From assembly GCA_043758025.1 (NCBI GenBank), contig JAYVOH010000030.1, positions 1-40,234 of the forward strand: a DNA stretch of 40,234 nt, written 5' to 3'. The notes below the pieces were generated by a model. That model was not told the origin of the DNA, searched no databases, and saw only the letters and a program-made list of their open reading frames with translations. Numbering within the stretch: the first letter of the stretch is position 1; the number at the start of each line of letters is the position of its first letter. Below are positions 32,709 to 40,234 of the stretch, one piece after another. Origin of the DNA: VFKE01 sp043758025 (GTDB taxonomy: Bacteria; Verrucomicrobiota; Verrucomicrobiia; Verrucomicrobiales; Verrucomicrobiaceae). The translations under genes were made by a program, and so were the position numbers.

Positions 32709-33218
32709 TTACTTCGCGGGCACTTCCAGCTTCAGCACGTCGCGCTTCTCCAGTTCCTTGGCAATCGCAGACCAGCCGCCTTCCTTCTGGCGCTGGAAGA
32801 GTTGGAGGTAAATGGCCACCTCCGCCGGAGTATTGTCCTTGAGGATCGTATCCACACCGGCCTTCACCTGCTTGGCATCGAGTTCCTCGGGAAGATCGTC
32901 CACCTGCCCCTGTCCGTCGTGTTTGATTTCAGCGGCATCAAGGAATGCGATCAGCATCGGGGTCTTGCCCTTGAGCAACCAGAGTTGGAGAAGCTGTTCG
33001 GTCACACCGTCGTAAAGCTTGCTTCTCAAATTGTCGCTCAGCCATGCCGCCTGTTGCTCGCGGTTCTTGGTCTGGAAATACTGCGGGCGGAGCTTGCGTT
33101 GTGCGCCCACTTGGAAGAGCGCGGTGCGGAAGGCCTCCTTCGACTCTTTCTGGATCCAGCACAGAATGGCCAGGCGTTGTTCGGGACTGATGGCTTGAAG
33201 TATTTGATGGGCTTTCAT
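32709..33218 (-). CDS. Hypothetical helical protein
   Basis: 169 residues from ATG 33218 (a GTG at 33254 gives 181). The start at 33218 has GGAA 6 bases ahead. The protein is strongly helical, with charged and glutamine-rich stretches (AFRTALFQVGAQRKLRPQ, ELLQLWLLKGK) and a lysine-rich end. I recognise no catalytic motif or domain. It lies directly after the MidA-like gene (56-base gap from the 33218 start) and may be cotranscribed with it. It converges with the membrane-anchored gene at 32232-32702, leaving 6 bases between the stops. Confidence 0.6.
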   Translation of the reverse strand: MKAHQILQAISPEQRLAILCWIQKESKEAFRTALFQVGAQRKLRPQYFQTKNREQQAAWLSDNLRSKLYDGVTEQLLQLWLLKGKTPMLIAFLDAAEIKHDGQGQVDDLPEELDAKQVKAGVDTILKDNTPAEVAIYLQLFQRQKEGGWSAIAKELEKRDVLKLEVPAK

Positions 33219-33273
33219 GAGGAGTTCCGCGTGGGATGTCTTTGCTAACACCACCGCGCGCCCGGCGCAAACG

Positions 33274-34278
33274 CTAAGTCTGGCGTTGGGTCAGCACTTT
33301 GAAGGCTGCGCCGGCACCTTCTTCATCGGTCAGAAAGTTCAGCGCGGAATCACTGACGATTCTTTTTCCAAAATCGCGCAAGTGTCTTTGCAAAAACTGA
33401 CGTTGGTTTTCAAAAGTGACATTGCTCCAGCCGAGCGACTCTCCCCGACGCATGATGTCGGTGAAGTTCACGTCCGCCGTGATGTCTTGCCGCCCCATGT
33501 TCTCATAGACTTGCGTGCCGGTGAGAACTTGATGATGGAGATAAGCGCGCAAGGTGCCGCGCGGTTTCCGATGATATAACTTAGGGAATACATCGCCGTA
33601 ATCGAGCGTGAGCATCGCGCCTTCATGCCAATGGCCAGCCCACGAGCGCAACCATGCATCGGCTGCAGTGCCGAGTTCACGGCGTTGCGGTTCTGCGGAC
33701 GGATGCGCGAGCGCGCTGAAATGACGTGCGGCTTCATTGTCCAGCGAGAGATCGCGGAGTTGTTCCGTCCATCGGCCGTCGAGTTTCTCAAGCCAGACTA
33801 CTTTCCACGATGTTCCGTCCCATTGCGCAAGCGTAACCGGAAAGGCGTCGAGAAGTTCGTTGTGAAAAATGAAGGCGCGGCCTTCACATGCATTGAGAGC
33901 GGCGGGAAGATTATCGAACCATTCCACGCGCCCGCTTTGCAATGTGCTCTTTTGTTTCTCCCGCAGCACAGACGAACTCTCCACCAGGATGAAGCGCAGA
34001 CGGTGCCGACACCAGAAGCCGAGCGACTTCATGGTGTCGCGCATGAGCGAGCCTTCGCCGCCGCCGACTTCGATGACTGTGCGCACCGAGGGCGCGAGGT
34101 TGATCTCTGTTGCAAGCCATGCAGTCATTGCCTCGCCGAGCACCCGGCTGATGGTCGCCGAGGTGGAGAAATCGCCTCCGCGCCCTACCGTGCGGATGTT
34201 CCGTGCGTAGTAGCCGCCCTGCGGATCGAACAACGCGCCGCGCATCCATTCGCTGAAAGGAATCGCTTTGTCAGTCAT
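33274..34278 (-). CDS. MidA-family SAM-dependent methyltransferase
   Basis: 334 residues matching the MidA/NDUFAF7 family (DUF185). The early segment FDPQGGYYARN is conserved, VIEVGGGEGSLMRDTMK is the SAM loop, FHNELLDAFPV is the family's second signature, and LTLDYGDVF and RGTLRAYLHHQV follow. The eukaryotic relative methylates an arginine of a complex I subunit; for bacterial members the target is not established. The gene is divergent from the ArnT-like gene (88 bases between starts), which implies promoters in that gap. The length and motifs are normal. Confidence 0.88.
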   Translation of the reverse strand: MTDKAIPFSEWMRGALFDPQGGYYARNIRTVGRGGDFSTSATISRVLGEAMTAWLATEINLAPSVRTVIEVGGGEGSLMRDTMKSLGFWCRHRLRFILVESSSVLREKQKSTLQSGRVEWFDNLPAALNACEGRAFIFHNELLDAFPVTLAQWDGTSWKVVWLEKLDGRWTEQLRDLSLDNEAARHFSALAHPSAEPQRRELGTAADAWLRSWAGHWHEGAMLTLDYGDVFPKLYHRKPRGTLRAYLHHQVLTGTQVYENMGRQDITADVNFTDIMRRGESLGWSNVTFENQRQFLQRHLRDFGKRIVSDSALNFLTDEEGAGAAFKVLTQRQT

Positions 34279-34366
34279 GGGTGCCTCGGGTTTATCTATC
34301 CGGGAAAATGCCTGAGTTTCTCAAGCTCGCACGTTGAACATTGGGTGAATCTGCGCAGGATGACGG

Positions 34367-35998
34367 ATGCCCGAAGCCAAGGCCGAATTTTTGACCACCC
34401 GTGATCCAAGTCGCACTGCGATGCGGGTGCTCGCGTGGCTGACGGCGTTCCGGCTGCTCTATCTCATTCCTTTCACCGCGCAGTTCGATCTGGCGGGGGA
34501 CGAGAGTTACTATTGGGAATGGGGCCGCCGGCTGGACTGGGGTTACTTCAGCAAGCCGCCGATGATCGGCTGGCTCATGGGCCTTGTCGGACGCATCAGC
34601 AACAACAGCGAGTGGGGCATTCGTGGCGCGGCGCTGTTGCTGGGAACGTGTTCGCTGTTTTTGCTCCATCGGGTCGCGCGCAAACTCTTCGGCCCGCGCG
34701 CCGCGCTGCTGGCGCTTTTGTTGTGCGCATTTACGCCGGCGAATGCGCTGCTGAATCTGGTGCTCACGATTGATGCGCCGCTGGTGCTCTGCTGGACGGC
34801 GGCATTGCTGGTCTTCTGGAACGCCATTGAACAGCCGGACAAAATTTCGCGCTGGGTGCTGCTGTCGCTGATTCTCGGTCTCGGTCATTTGAGCAAGCAA
34901 ATGATGCTCGTGTTTCCGCTTCTGATGATTCTGCATTGCGCACTCAATCCCTCTTCTCGCGCGTTGTTGCGCCGCCCATCGTTCTGGCTCTGTATCGCGG
35001 GGTCGCTCTTGTTTCTCACGCCTGTCATCTGGTGGAATGCTCTGCACGACTGGGTCACGCTGAAGCATACGAGCCATCATTTTGAAACGCGATCGGAACC
35101 AAGCTTGCTCGGTCATCTCGGCACGCTGGGCGAGTTTCTCGGATTGCAGGCGCTCGCGTTTTCTCCCGTGACCTGGATATTAATGATCGTCGCCGTTTTT
35201 GGCGGCCTTTGGAAATGGCATGTGCTTGATGAGAAAGAGCGCTACGCGGTGATGTTCTCCGCTCCGGGGCTGGCGGTGTTCATTCTGCTATCCATGCGAC
35301 AAAGCGTGAACGTGAACTGGCCCGCCGTATTTTACATCAGCGCCACCGTGCTGGCGGGCGCATGGCTGGATCGGGTGGCACTGGACAAACTGGCGTGGAA
35401 GCGGCCAGCCGGTTGGGCGCGACCGGCGATCCTGTCCGGCCTGGTGGTGACGCTGCTCAGTTGCATCCTGCCCTTTGCCATCGGCGCACTGGGTCAGGCG
35501 GGCACCCGCTTCGATGCCGCGCTGCGGCTGCGCGGCTGGAGGGATGCGGGGGCGCAGGCCGGGGCATTGCTGGCGAAAGTGCCGCGACCCGATCAGACTT
35601 TTGTGATTGTTTATGGTGACCGCTCCAATGCCAGCCAGCTGGCGTTTTACATGCCGCAGCAGCCGAGGGTGTTTCGTTATGTTCACGAAGGACCTCCGGA
35701 ATCGCAATATGAAATCTGGCCGGATGCGGGCGACTTGAATTTATTGACCTGGGACTCGCTGGTCATCATGCCGCCGGACAATGTAGAAACGCCGCCAGAA
35801 AGCATGCCCCCGCCGCTGGAAAGACAGTTCGAGAGCGTCGATCTGTTCGGAGAGATCAAAGTGCCGCTGGGCCACGGCGCCAACCGGTCTTACAAGGTCT
35901 TTCTCGCGCGCGAGATGATAAAATGGAGGCCACCCAAGCGACGTGACCCGTCCGAACCTCCGTCTGAGGACAAGCCGGAAGGCATCGCGCCAAAGTGA
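34367..35998 (+). CDS. ArnT/PMT-like GT-C membrane glycosyltransferase (GT39/GT83 type)
   Basis: 543 residues with about 10-12 membrane helices in the first 370. The GT-C signature is present: AGDESYYWEWGRRLDWGYFS and KPPMIGWLMGLVGR near residues 45-80. The acidic DE pair and the KPP motif are as in ArnT and bacterial PMT-like enzymes. These use polyprenyl-phosphate sugars at the periplasmic face. The periplasmic C-terminal 170 residues are poorly conserved and end in a charged, proline-rich tail. Neighbours (PAP2 phosphatase) suit a lipid-carrier pathway. The acceptor may be lipid A or another glycolipid. No ArnC or PglB partner is in the window. Confidence 0.85.
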   Translation: MPEAKAEFLTTRDPSRTAMRVLAWLTAFRLLYLIPFTAQFDLAGDESYYWEWGRRLDWGYFSKPPMIGWLMGLVGRISNNSEWGIRGAALLLGTCSLFLLHRVARKLFGPRAALLALLLCAFTPANALLNLVLTIDAPLVLCWTAALLVFWNAIEQPDKISRWVLLSLILGLGHLSKQMMLVFPLLMILHCALNPSSRALLRRPSFWLCIAGSLLFLTPVIWWNALHDWVTLKHTSHHFETRSEPSLLGHLGTLGEFLGLQALAFSPVTWILMIVAVFGGLWKWHVLDEKERYAVMFSAPGLAVFILLSMRQSVNVNWPAVFYISATVLAGAWLDRVALDKLAWKRPAGWARPAILSGLVVTLLSCILPFAIGALGQAGTRFDAALRLRGWRDAGAQAGALLAKVPRPDQTFVIVYGDRSNASQLAFYMPQQPRVFRYVHEGPPESQYEIWPDAGDLNLLTWDSLVIMPPDNVETPPESMPPPLERQFESVDLFGEIKVPLGHGANRSYKVFLAREMIKWRPPKRRDPSEPPSEDKPEGIAPK

Positions 35999-36051
35999 TC
36001 CACCGGAGTTTAGCCGGTTGACTTGACCAGCAGGGCACGCTTGCCTGAGTG

Positions 36052-36753
36052 ATGCTGGAGGAGGCGCAACAAATTGATCAATGGCTCATGCTGCGCATGA
36101 ACCGTGATTGGACCGGTCCGTTTCTGGATCATCTGCTTCCCACGGTCACAAGTTTCGCCGCGTGGACTCCGTTAATTTTTCTTGCGGCCATGTTCGCTGC
36201 TTGGCGGGGCGGCTTTCGCATCCGGTCCTTTCTCATCTGCGCCACGCTCGCTGCGCTGCTCAGTGAAGGCTTGGTCGGCGGGCCGCTAAAGAAAATCATT
36301 GGTCGCGTGCGGCCCCATGAAACCATAAGCGCCGTGGTCAAGCGCAACCTGCCACAGGCCCGGCCGCAAATGCTCGCGATGTTTCGACTGCCTGATGTCG
36401 AACCGGGGCATGATCTCAAGCCAGGAGCCAGGGGAAAATCTTTCCCGTCATCCCACACGGTGAACATGTTTGCCGTGGCAGCGGTGGCGCTGGTTTTTCT
36501 GGGACATGGCGGCTGGATTTTTTTCGCGGCAGCCATGCTGGTGGCGTGGTCGCGCGTTTACTGCGGCGTCCACTGGCCCAGTGATGTGCTCGGTTCCGCT
36601 CCCTTGGGACTGCTGGCCGGCTGGTGCGTCACCCGACTGGCGGAGGCGTGGTGGAAAAAATTCGGCGGCTACTGGCTGCCTTCGGTCCACCCATCACACC
36701 CAAGCCTGATCAACCGGGTTTATGAAAAAGCAGCGGATCAACGACGCGCGTAA
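36052..36753 (+). CDS. PAP2-family phosphatase (phosphatidic acid or undecaprenyl-diphosphate type)
   Basis: 233 residues from ATG 36052 (a GTG precedes it by one codon). The acid-phosphatase motifs are KKIIGRVRPHE, the PSSHTVNM segment, and SRVYCGVHWPSDVLG, giving the phosphate-binding arginine, the catalytic histidine and the nucleophilic histidine. About five membrane helices are seen. It could dephosphorylate undecaprenyl diphosphate, lipid A or phosphatidic acid. It follows the ArnT-like gene by 53 bases on the same strand, so cotranscription is likely. Its end overlaps the convergent secreted-protein gene by 16 bases. Confidence 0.88.
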   Translation: MLEEAQQIDQWLMLRMNRDWTGPFLDHLLPTVTSFAAWTPLIFLAAMFAAWRGGFRIRSFLICATLAALLSEGLVGGPLKKIIGRVRPHETISAVVKRNLPQARPQMLAMFRLPDVEPGHDLKPGARGKSFPSSHTVNMFAVAAVALVFLGHGGWIFFAAAMLVAWSRVYCGVHWPSDVLGSAPLGLLAGWCVTRLAEAWWKKFGGYWLPSVHPSHPSLINRVYEKAADQRRA

Positions 36754-37652
36754 TCGGCGTTGCCACTTTTCTTGAACCACTCGTCACGCTGACGGCGCAA
36801 TTCTTCCAAGCGCGAAGTGACCGCTTCCTTGTCCCGACCAACCTGCTGGACGAAGTGATTGTTGCCGCCCCATGATTTCCAAGGACCTTCGGGCACCTCG
36901 TGAGTATCGACAAAACGCCAGTCGCACTTCCGCCCGCTGGCGAATTCGAGGTAGTCGCGGACACTCGGGGAAATATCAATTCCCGCGCCGTCATTTTTGG
37001 AGTTGGCCGGTCGGGCATCGCCAAAAACATAGGCCGAATCATCCGTGACGAACGGGCCGCAATCACTCCACTGCGCGTAACAAATGCGATCGCCACAGCG
37101 GATGGCAACCCAGCGATCCCGGCAGACGGATTTGCCCGGCTCCTTATAGAGTTGTTTGAACCAGGGAATGACTTTGCCGGCATCTTTTTTTGTGACACTG
37201 CTGTTCACGCAGTCATTGTAGGGCAGCGCGACATAAAATGGATTCTGGCGGGGGACGAAGGCCGCAGGCCGGAACTCGCTCCGCTTGTTGGGGTCATCAA
37301 AACCTCCAAAATTCGTCATCCAAGATGCGTCCCACGAACTGGCGTGGTTGGGCGTGGTATTGGCTCCCGAAGGCAGTTCGCCCACCCAGAAAACCGTGGC
37401 CACAATGTCGGTTTTCCAAGGATATTTGGTATAAACCGTGCGGGGCAAAGTAGGCGAAAACACCCGTGGCAACGCCTGGGCAGAGGCTCCCCCCAAAGAA
37501 GGGGACATGGTCTGCCGGGAAATGGCCAGCGCGCCGATGGACGCGCTTTCACTCGTGATGGTCGCAGATGCCACTGGCTGGGCATAGACCGCACCCGCCA
37601 ACGTGGCTGCTACGAAGAGAATTGGGCGGATGATGGCTTTATTGCAGGTCAT
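36738..37652 (-). CDS. Secreted cysteine-rich protein, possibly double-psi beta-barrel-like
   Basis: 304 residues from ATG 37652, which begins a signal peptide (IRPILFVAATLAGAVYA-QP). An in-frame upstream ATG at 37766 adds a hydrophobic stretch that does not look like a signal. Towards the C-terminal half, cysteines recur (YNDCVNS, VCRDRW, RCGDRICYAQWSDCG, GRKCDW), consistent with disulfides. The CYAQWSDCGPFV segment and GIDISPSVRDYLEFASG resemble double-psi beta-barrel proteins, but the family is not certain. The N-terminal 90 residues are low complexity. No catalytic motif can be assigned. Confidence 0.65.
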   Translation of the reverse strand: MTCNKAIIRPILFVAATLAGAVYAQPVASATITSESASIGALAISRQTMSPSLGGASAQALPRVFSPTLPRTVYTKYPWKTDIVATVFWVGELPSGANTTPNHASSWDASWMTNFGGFDDPNKRSEFRPAAFVPRQNPFYVALPYNDCVNSSVTKKDAGKVIPWFKQLYKEPGKSVCRDRWVAIRCGDRICYAQWSDCGPFVTDDSAYVFGDARPANSKNDGAGIDISPSVRDYLEFASGRKCDWRFVDTHEVPEGPWKSWGGNNHFVQQVGRDKEAVTSRLEELRRQRDEWFKKSGNADYARR

Positions 37653-37683
37653 TATTACCGGATGGGTTCGGTTTTTAGTATTC

Positions 37684-37713
37684 AATTTACCACTTTTCAC
37701 ACTGATTTGGCAA
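37684..37713 (-). promoter_or_regulatory. Possible promoter for the secreted cysteine-rich protein
   Basis: On the minus strand TTGCCA (37708-37713) precedes TAAATT (37684-37689) by 18 bases, 32 bases before the ATG at 37652. It fits a sigma70 pattern in both boxes (4-5 of 6) and the spacing is acceptable. The region is AT-rich and intergenic. Confidence 0.35.
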
Positions 37714-37882
37714 CCCCTCCAAAGACAAATTATCGCGGCGTAATACAGTATCTCTAATAACAGCAACTAATTATGATTCAATGGGCAATCTAGTTGTTTC
37801 GGAGGGACATATTAAGACCAGCTGATGGGGCCATCTGTTCATCTTTTTTTCGGGTTATACCTCATATGGACAGCGACGAAAT

Positions 37883-37898
37883 AGCCAGTTTGCTGGCT
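37883..37898 (-). terminator. Short hairpin after nadB (weak terminator candidate)
   Basis: AGCCAG-TTTG-CTGGCT forms a 6-bp stem with a 4-base loop, about 9 bases past the nadB stop. In the direction of nadB transcription it is followed by only three T residues, so intrinsic termination would be weak. It could instead be a stability stem. Confidence 0.25.
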
Positions 37899-37907
37899 TA
37901 TCACAGT

Positions 37908-39509
37908 TCAATATCTCCGCAACACTGTGTCCGTCGGCGGTTTGGATTCATCAGGCTCTGGATAATCCAAAGTGTAATGCAGCCCGCGACTCTCATGGCG
38001 TCGCAAAGCGCAATCGACGATCAGTGATGCGATCTCGACGAGGTTGCGCAGTTCCAGCACCTCGGCAGACACGCGGAAGCTCCAGTAAAACTCTTGCACC
38101 TCGCGCTTGAGATTGCGCAGTCGGGCCGCCGCGCGTTGCAGCCGTTTGGATGTGCGCACAATGCTGACGTAGTCCCACATCAGGCGGCGGATTTCATCCC
38201 AGTTGTGATAGATGACCACGAGTTCGTCGAGATTCTGCGCGTCTCCGCTCTGCCAGGCGGGCAAGGCAAAGTCCTGCTCATGATGATGTCCCAGCGGAAG
38301 CTTGTGCAACAGCAATTCCACGGCACGATGCGCGACCACGACGCATTCCAGAAGCGAGTTGCTGGCCAGCCGGTTCGCGCCATGCAAGCCCGTGCAACCA
38401 GCCTCGCCCACGGCGCACAATCCGCGCAAGGTGGTCGCACCGTTCACATCCGTCTTCACGCCGCCGCACTGATAATGCGCGGCGGGCACCACTGGGATCG
38501 GCTCCGTGGTGATGTCGATGCCGACACCGAGGCAGGTTTGATAAATGTTCGGGAAATGGCCAATGATAAAGTCTGCGGGTTTAAAGGAAATATCGAGGAA
38601 GACACAGGGCGCGCCCGTGCGCTTGATCTCGTGGTCAATCGCCCGCGCCACGATGTCGCGCGGCGCAAGCGAGCCGCGCTCATCGTATTTCTGCATAAAC
38701 TCCTTGCCGTCCTTGCCGATCAAAACTGCGCCCTCGCCGCGCATCGCTTCGGTGATGAGAAACGAGCGCTGCTTCGGATGATAAAGACAGGTCGGATGGA
38801 ACTGGATGAACTCCATGTTCGCCACGCTCGCGCCCGCGCGCCAGGCCATGGCCACGCCGTCGCCGGTCGCCACTTTGGGATTGGTCGTGTATTGATAAAC
38901 GCGCCCGCAGCCGCCGGTGGCCAGCAATATGCGGTCGCTCCGCAGTGTTCCAACCTCGCCGGTCGCTTCATTCAACGCATAAATTCCGAGCGCACGATCC
39001 TCGCTCACGAATCCGAGCTTGCCCGTGGTTATGATGTCGATCGCATAATGATTTTCCAGCAGGGTGATGTTTTTTTCCGCGCGCGCGGCAGCAATGAGCT
39101 TGTCGCTTACTTCCTTTCCGGTCGCATCGAGATGATGCAGCACCCGCCGCTTGCTGTGCCCGCCTTCACGCGTGAGATCGAACTCTGCGTGACCGTTGAC
39201 CTCACGCGTGTCAAAGGAGACCCCCAGCGCCAGCAAATCCTTGATGCGCTGCGGCCCCTCGCTCACGATGGTGCGCACCACGTCCTCTTTGCAAAGCCCC
39301 GCGCCGGCCACCAGCGTGTCCCGCACATGCTGGTCGATGGAATCCTCCCCGCTCTGCACACAAGCGATGCCGCCCTGCGCCCACGCGGAGTTGGAATCGG
39401 CCGCTGATTTCTTCGTCAGCAAAACGACGCGGCCATGCCTCGCGGCCTCCAGCGCGGCCGTCAATCCCGCCGCGCCGCTACCCACGACGATAAAGTCGTA
39501 TTCATGCAT
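37908..39509 (-). CDS. nadB: L-aspartate oxidase
   Basis: 533 residues. The FAD-binding N-terminus is VVGSGAAGLTAALEAARHG, followed by SNSAWAQGGIAC and the active-site region HYQCGGVKTDVNGATTLRG and the LHGANRLASNSLLECV block. NadB oxidises L-aspartate to iminoaspartate in NAD synthesis, a FAD-dependent reaction coupled to NadA. NadA and NadC are not in the window. ATG 39509 gives the standard start (MHEYDFIVVGSGAA). The C-terminal helical domain is present. It is most likely a single-gene transcript; the small secreted-protein gene upstream on the same strand ends 91 bases away. Confidence 0.96.
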   Translation of the reverse strand: MHEYDFIVVGSGAAGLTAALEAARHGRVVLLTKKSAADSNSAWAQGGIACVQSGEDSIDQHVRDTLVAGAGLCKEDVVRTIVSEGPQRIKDLLALGVSFDTREVNGHAEFDLTREGGHSKRRVLHHLDATGKEVSDKLIAAARAEKNITLLENHYAIDIITTGKLGFVSEDRALGIYALNEATGEVGTLRSDRILLATGGCGRVYQYTTNPKVATGDGVAMAWRAGASVANMEFIQFHPTCLYHPKQRSFLITEAMRGEGAVLIGKDGKEFMQKYDERGSLAPRDIVARAIDHEIKRTGAPCVFLDISFKPADFIIGHFPNIYQTCLGVGIDITTEPIPVVPAAHYQCGGVKTDVNGATTLRGLCAVGEAGCTGLHGANRLASNSLLECVVVAHRAVELLLHKLPLGHHHEQDFALPAWQSGDAQNLDELVVIYHNWDEIRRLMWDYVSIVRTSKRLQRAAARLRNLKREVQEFYWSFRVSAEVLELRNLVEIASLIVDCALRRHESRGLHYTLDYPEPDESKPPTDTVLRRY

Positions 39510-39600
39510 GGGAGGCTTTCAACGTGATTGAATGCTGATGCAAGCACCACGCTGAAAACTTATGCTTGCTCTTTGATTCCGCGCCGCCTTCATCCGTTGT

Positions 39601-40002
39601 TCACGGCAGCTCAAACACACGGCTCCACCACGTGTTACCCTCCCAGCGGAACAGGATGATGCGTTTGCCGACATCCAGCTCGACCAGGGCCGCTGTGTAG
39701 CGATCGCCTCCAGGAGCGAAAACTTGAATCGGCCAGTCCTTCCGCACTTCCAGTGTGCCGACATTGGTTCCGAGACGATTCACAGCGATGATCCTCAGAA
39801 GCACTTCGTCACTGGTCGCGGTCTGCGGGAGATCGAGCGTAGGGGACAGGCCGTTGACCCACATTCCATGGGTTTCATCGAGCTTTTTTGTCAGCTTGCC
39901 GATGGGATCGTTTTTCTCACCATTCTTCACGGCGATTTCCGAGCGAAGGCTGGTGATGGTGATCGAAGCCAGGGCGATGGCGATGAGCAAGGTGAGTTTC
40001 AT
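39601..40002 (-). CDS. Hypothetical small secreted protein
   Basis: 133 residues from ATG 40002, the first codon of a signal peptide (MKLTLLIAIALASITITSL). An earlier in-frame ATG at 40086 would put 28 polar residues before this signal and is unlikely. The mature part has a short charged stretch followed by a beta-rich end containing LLRIIAVNRLG, VEVRKDW-like (LEVRKDWPIQVFAPG) and IILFRWEGNTWWSRVFELP. No family is recognised. It lies upstream of nadB on the same strand with a 91-base gap. Confidence 0.55.
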   Translation of the reverse strand: MKLTLLIAIALASITITSLRSEIAVKNGEKNDPIGKLTKKLDETHGMWVNGLSPTLDLPQTATSDEVLLRIIAVNRLGTNVGTLEVRKDWPIQVFAPGGDRYTAALVELDVGKRIILFRWEGNTWWSRVFELP

Positions 40003-40144
40003 GGGCTGGATGGATTGAATGACGAGGTGGTGATTGCCGTTACTCCGGTCATGCAGCAATTCTTTCTCGCTGCCTGTGCTTTCCACGCTGGCGCGCGCCC
40101 CTCCGTGGGCTAACCCGACCTGGCGGACTCGACCTAAAAAACTG

Positions 40145-40234
40145 CTATTTTCGGCGGTTCATGGTGCTGGAACCCTTGATTTTGCGAGGTTTGTTTTCCA
40201 AAACGGCTTGTAGTGCAGACCTTGGTGGTTGCAC
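40145..40234 (-). CDS. C-terminal end of an unidentified protein, cut by window edge
   Basis: 29 codons on the minus strand run open to the window edge and stop at TAG 40145-40147. They give a basic tail ending KIKGSSTMNRRK. Its charged, disordered look and continuous frame fit a genuine carboxyl terminus, but there is too little for a family. The plus strand also has an ATG at 40161 open to the edge, so the opposite reading cannot be excluded. Confidence 0.35.
   Translation of the reverse strand: MQPPRSALQAVLENKPRKIKGSSTMNRRK

Noticed and set aside
34292..35116. 274-codon minus-strand ORF opposite the ArnT-like gene
   Set aside because: Its composition is dominated by Arg, Gln and Glu, typical of an antisense shadow of a leucine- and alanine-rich membrane protein.
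38094..39407. 437-codon plus-strand ORF opposite nadB
   Set aside because: It mirrors the nadB codons, has no recognisable domain and no signal or ribosome site. nadB is unambiguous.

Overview
The window looks like a piece of a Verrucomicrobiota chromosome, possibly Pedosphaera/Limisphaera-like. This is an inference from the exosortase-EpsI pair, the WecG, CapK, FkbM and bi-domain oxidoreductase families, the AT-rich hairpin repeats in a GC-richer background, and the secreted proteins of unknown family. No rRNA or tRNA gene and no CRISPR array was seen.

Left edge (1-450): the first bases encode the amino end of a transposase resembling the IS1182 group, on the minus strand. Just upstream of it is a short secreted-protein ORF that the element may have truncated.

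Positions 447-24043 hold a large surface-polysaccharide locus, nearly all on the minus strand with many 4-base start/stop overlaps. In transcription order it runs: heptose-7-phosphate kinase, sedoheptulose-7-phosphate isomerase, FkbM methyltransferase, flippase, GT9 heptosyltransferase-like protein, O-antigen ligase/polymerase-like protein, methyltransferase, two GT4 glycosyltransferases, methyltransferase, exosortase, EpsI, LarE, LarB, LarC, a broken small ORF, FkbM methyltransferase, DUF362 protein, FkbM methyltransferase, CapK-like adenylate-forming enzyme, WecG/TagA glycosyltransferase and a dehydrogenase fusion. One GT9 gene (13512-14531) faces the other way. The set suggests synthesis, export, ligation and methylation of a heptose-containing glycan linked to an exosortase sorting system. 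The nickel-pincer cofactor genes larE-larB-larC follow exosortase-epsI with a 6-base gap, and no LarA-type enzyme is in the window.

Positions 24121-40234 are a more ordinary mosaic: DAHP synthase, a 0.5 kb gap, a secreted GH30-like glycosidase, a lipocalin lipoprotein, a specialised NusG paralogue downstream of an AsmA-like protein, a YycJ-type MBL hydrolase, two hypothetical proteins, a MidA-type methyltransferase, an ArnT-like GT-C enzyme, a PAP2 phosphatase, a cysteine-rich secreted protein, L-aspartate oxidase, a small secreted protein and a gene end at the right edge.

The most unusual sequence signals are three short-unit hairpin repeat families. One is inserted in frame in the linker of the dehydrogenase fusion. 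One is an eight-unit heptamer array in the divergent region before the MBL gene. One is present twice at operon junctions, before larC and before the heptose kinase. A small ORF with an in-frame TGA after larC is also notable.
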